Assembly: GCA_024626585.1 (NCBI GenBank)
Contig: JANKJI010000010.1
Span: 74,434,971-74,445,521, forward strand
Direction of reading: 5' to 3'
DNA: 10,551 nt
DNA from: Ginkgo biloba
Taxonomy: Eukaryota > Streptophyta > Ginkgoopsida > Ginkgoales > Ginkgoaceae
Part shown: positions 9,072-10,551 of the stretch, piece after piece
Numbering within the stretch: the first letter of the stretch is position 1
Layout of the letters: the number at the start of each line of letters is the position of its first letter
Notes under the pieces: generated by a model
Database searches by the model: none
Seen by the model: only the letters and a program-made list of their open reading frames with translations
What the model was told of the DNA's origin: nothing
Position numbers and translations under genes: made by a program

Positions 9072-9109
9072 GGCCTAAAGATAGCATCGCCCATCCACTC
9101 CTGCATCAG

Positions 9110-9121
9110 TGGTATCAGAGC
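9110..9121 (+). promoter_or_regulatory. Primer-binding site for initiator tRNA-Met
   Basis: TGGTATCAGAGC is the exact 12-base sequence complementary to the 3' end of plant initiator tRNA-Met, used to prime minus-strand cDNA in many plant LTR retrotransposons. It lies 2-5 bases after the LTR end and about 70 bases before the gag ATG. This fixes the element's orientation as plus. Confidence 0.93.
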
Positions 9122-9192
9122 TCAAAGATAGAGCATAGAGATAGAACATAGACTGAATCAGAGCACAGAGTTAGAGAGCAATAGAAGACAGA

Positions 9193-9984
9193 ATGGCACC
9201 AAGGAGGGAGGATGCTCTCATGCAAATGATGGAAGATTTGGTTAAGAGGGTAGAAGATATTAGATCCAAAGTTAGTGATCTTGAGGATGCCTATAGGAGA
9301 CAAAGTCCAACCCCAGTTACCAATCATGATTAATAACCTAAACTAAAAGATGACGAGCATGACGCAGAGTAGGAAGATCATGAGCAACCTGAACAGAGTG
9401 TAGTAGCCATGTTGGCCAGGTTGATGAAAGGGAACTGCGATGGAGAAAATATGAAAGTGCCCTACTTTAATGGAATCCTTAACCCAGAATATCTCTTGGA
9501 TTGGATTAGAGATGTAGAGAAATACTTTTATTAGGAGGAACTTAAGGATCCCCAGAAGGTGAAGTTTTTATGCACTAGGTTAAAAGGACATGCTTCCATT
9601 TGGTGGGAGTATCTATAGAAAGATATAACTCGAAGAGGCAAGGAGAAAATTAAAACTTGGCCAAGGATGGTGGAGAATTTGAAGGGAAATTTTTTTCCAT
9701 TGGGTTATGAGTAGCACTTCTATAAGGAATTCTAGAACTTGAAGCAGAGGGAGAGGATTGTACCTGAGTACATAGATGAATTCTTCAAGTTATCTATCCA
9801 AAGTGGCTATGAGGAGAATGAAGAACAACTGGCAGAAAGATATATTAATGGTTTGAACTACACCATTCAGGATGAGTTGACCATGTATCGCATGGAAAGT
9901 GTAGATGAACCATATCAACTTGTGCTCAAGGCAAAGGACAAGCTAAATCGACATGACAGAAAAGGACCTTTGATGGAAGTATAA
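9193..9984 (+). pseudogene. Ty3/gypsy gag, capsid part, with seven in-frame stops (second element)
   Basis: The ATG at 9193 opens a single frame of 264 codons with no frameshift. The N-terminus is a heptad-like helix (residues 8-34, EDLVKRVEDIRSKVSDLEDA), probably a coiled coil. An acidic Gln/Asp/Glu-rich linker follows (51-70). The capsid domain runs from about residue 88: VPYFNG, LLDWIRDVEKYF (101-112), VKFLCTRLKGHASIWWEYL (123-141, conserved Ala-x-x-Trp-Trp), TWPRMVENLKGNFFP (155-169), then ERIVPEYIDEFFKL and EEQLAERYINGL. This order and the WW motif fit the plant retrotransposon gag family, whose role is particle assembly. Stops are at codons 47, 48, 60, 114, 142, 174 and 181 (two TAA, five TAG, no TGA). 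Each is a place where Gln would be usual, and ten CAA/CAG and four TGG codons survive. The reading frame ends at TAA 9982-9984. The gag then continues in shifted frames. Confidence 0.9.
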
Positions 9985-10180
9985 TGACATCCTCTCAGTA
10001 ACAGAAGAGAGACGATCGATCATGGAAGAGAGAGAATTATGGGTGACATGATAATTTTTTAAAGTCAAATTTTGACAGAGTTTTCTAACCACGAAGAAAG
10101 GTCAATGAGCTTCATGGTAAAGGTTGGGAAGGTTTTGGCCGACAATAGGAGTGGAGGTATGATAGAGCACCTTATGAGCA
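9985..10180 (+). pseudogene. Gag linker, frameshifted basic region
   Basis: After 9984 the gag-like reading moves to another frame. Segments such as QKRDDRSWKRENY and WEGFGRQ, then EWRYDRAPYEH, are Arg/Gly/Tyr-rich, as expected for the basic linker between capsid and zinc knuckle. Several stops interrupt it (for example near 10002 and 10041). A second shift near 10180 returns to the zinc-knuckle frame. The assignment rests on position and composition only. Confidence 0.5.
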
Positions 10181-10429
10181 TTGAACGTTGACAAGTGTTA
10201 TACCTATGGCAAGGAAGGCCATAAAACTTATGAGTGTCCAAAGAGAGCAGATGACAGACTACAGACTAAAGAAGCAAATTTGGCTCGACATAAAGATGAA
10301 TTAGAACCTGTAGAGGCCGATAGGTTAAGAAGTATGATAGCATGGAAGGTTTTGTTGTCATTAGATGATAATCGACTATCAATGTTTGACATAAGGAGTA
10401 CCGACAAACAAAGGGAAAATAAAAAGTGA
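10181..10429 (+). pseudogene. Gag nucleocapsid zinc knuckle with lost Cys, plus downstream linker
   Basis: The frame reads NVDKCYTYGKEGHKTYECP. This is a C-x2-C-x4-H-x4-C knuckle in which the second Cys is Tyr (codon 10205-10207, TAT for TGT); the other three ligands are at 10196-10198, 10220-10222 and 10235-10237. The knuckle normally binds RNA during packaging, and losing a ligand should abolish zinc binding. Downstream, about 60 residues (LARHKDELEPVEADRL, KVLLSLDDNR) fit the variable linker between gag and protease. The frame closes at TGA 10427-10429. The minus-strand frame at 10228-10449 is an antisense shadow. Confidence 0.8.
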
Positions 10430-10551
10430 CTAACGAAGAAGGTTTTCAACTAAAAAATAGTGGGGTGAAGGACATCCCTCCCTAATACAAAAAGAGAACT
10501 GACCTGAGCTAGAGAAGAAACCTCTTTAAAATGAAGGGTATGTTAGGAAAC
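10430..10551 (+). pseudogene. Possible start of the pol protease region
   Basis: In the same phase as the gag capsid frame, the last codons read RRNLFKMKGMLGN after in-frame stops near 10480 and 10510. Plant gypsy proteases are often preceded by an R-x-x-L-F-(R/K) motif a few residues before the catalytic D-S-G, which would lie just past the right edge. The Cys usual after FKMK reads Gly. Evidence is short, and a different identity is possible. Confidence 0.4.

Larger units (their letters stand above)
7235..9105 (+). repeat. 5' LTR of the second element (about 1.87 kb)
   Basis: The right end is fixed by the primer site at 9110: the LTR ends CTGCA at 9105 or GCATCA at 9108. The left end is proposed at TGAAGTATTATATACT (7235) because it starts with TG right after a purine run and at the point where the upstream gag ends. 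TGA...TCA would pair if the end is 9108. It holds a short tandem pair of GCAAAAATAT near 7243-7275, the degenerate array at about 7290-7790, and an AT-rich part near 8645-8770 that could contain promoter or polyadenylation signals. The frames at 7454-7708, 7727-7909 and 8766-8951 lie within it and show no protein character. The left boundary is inference until compared with the 3' LTR. Confidence 0.65.
7235..10551 (+). mobile_element. Second Ty3/gypsy-type LTR retrotransposon, 5' part
   Basis: Order seen: LTR, Met-type primer site 2-5 bases after the LTR, leader of about 70 bases, gag with capsid and zinc knuckle, then a possible protease start at the right edge. This is the canonical order of a plant Ty3/gypsy element. 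The rest of pol and the 3' LTR lie beyond the window. Gag stops and a lost zinc ligand show it cannot be autonomous. Its position at the break in another element's gag suggests a nested insertion. Confidence 0.8.

Noticed and set aside
9115-9327. 70-residue minus-strand open frame
   Set aside because: Antisense to the primer site, leader and gag start.
9193-9984. Alternative genetic code with TAA/TAG as Gln, as in some ciliates
   Set aside because: The plant primer site and plant-type gag point to a plant nucleus. The knuckle Cys loss and the frameshifts after 9984 show ordinary decay, and many CAA/CAG codons remain.

Overview
The window looks like a piece of a large, repeat-rich plant nuclear genome, most likely a gymnosperm (conifer-type). 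The plant call rests on two things. A perfect 12-base plant LTR-retrotransposon primer-binding site (TGGTATCAGAGC) lies at 9110-9121, directly followed by a Ty3/gypsy-type gag. Elsewhere there are decayed fragments of at least two more Ty3/gypsy elements. The conifer call is inference only, from long AT-rich unique DNA holding old, point-mutated retroelements. No intact protein-coding gene, tRNA, rRNA or CRISPR array was found. Every recognisable coding stretch is broken.

Layout. 1-711: a minus-strand pseudogene of an unrecognised plant protein, cut by the window edge and interrupted by one in-frame stop. 741-2090: AT-rich DNA with an old segmental duplication (copies offset by 426 bp). The second copy seems to be split by about 535 bp of extra sequence, which itself holds four degenerate units of about 60 bp. 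2100-3700: AT-rich, nothing recognisable. 3700-4080: a slightly GC-richer stretch of unknown nature. 4390-4910: a minus-strand Ty3/gypsy integrase remnant (H2C2 finger plus the start of the catalytic core) with many stops. 4920-5650: nothing convincing.

5660-7229 is the probable 5' part of a Ty3/gypsy element: a tentative LTR, a candidate primer site near 6510 and a capsid-type gag. That gag breaks off at a purine run, AAGGGGGG (7227-7234). Directly after it begins a second, better-preserved element. This has an LTR of about 1.87 kb (7235 to 9105 or 9108), a Met-type primer site, a gag with seven in-frame stops but no frameshift over 792 bp, a zinc knuckle with one zinc ligand lost, and possibly the first residues of the protease at the right edge. 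The simplest reading is a nested insertion of the second element into the gag of the first.

The coding remnants share a damage signature. Stops fall where Gln, Trp or Arg codons would be, and Cys codons have become Tyr, all consistent with C-to-T or G-to-A change at methylated cytosines in silenced elements. The most unusual structure is a degenerate array of units of about 22-35 bp (core near TGACATCRTCGRTGAAG) inside the second element's LTR. I saw no convincing evidence of an undescribed functional system.
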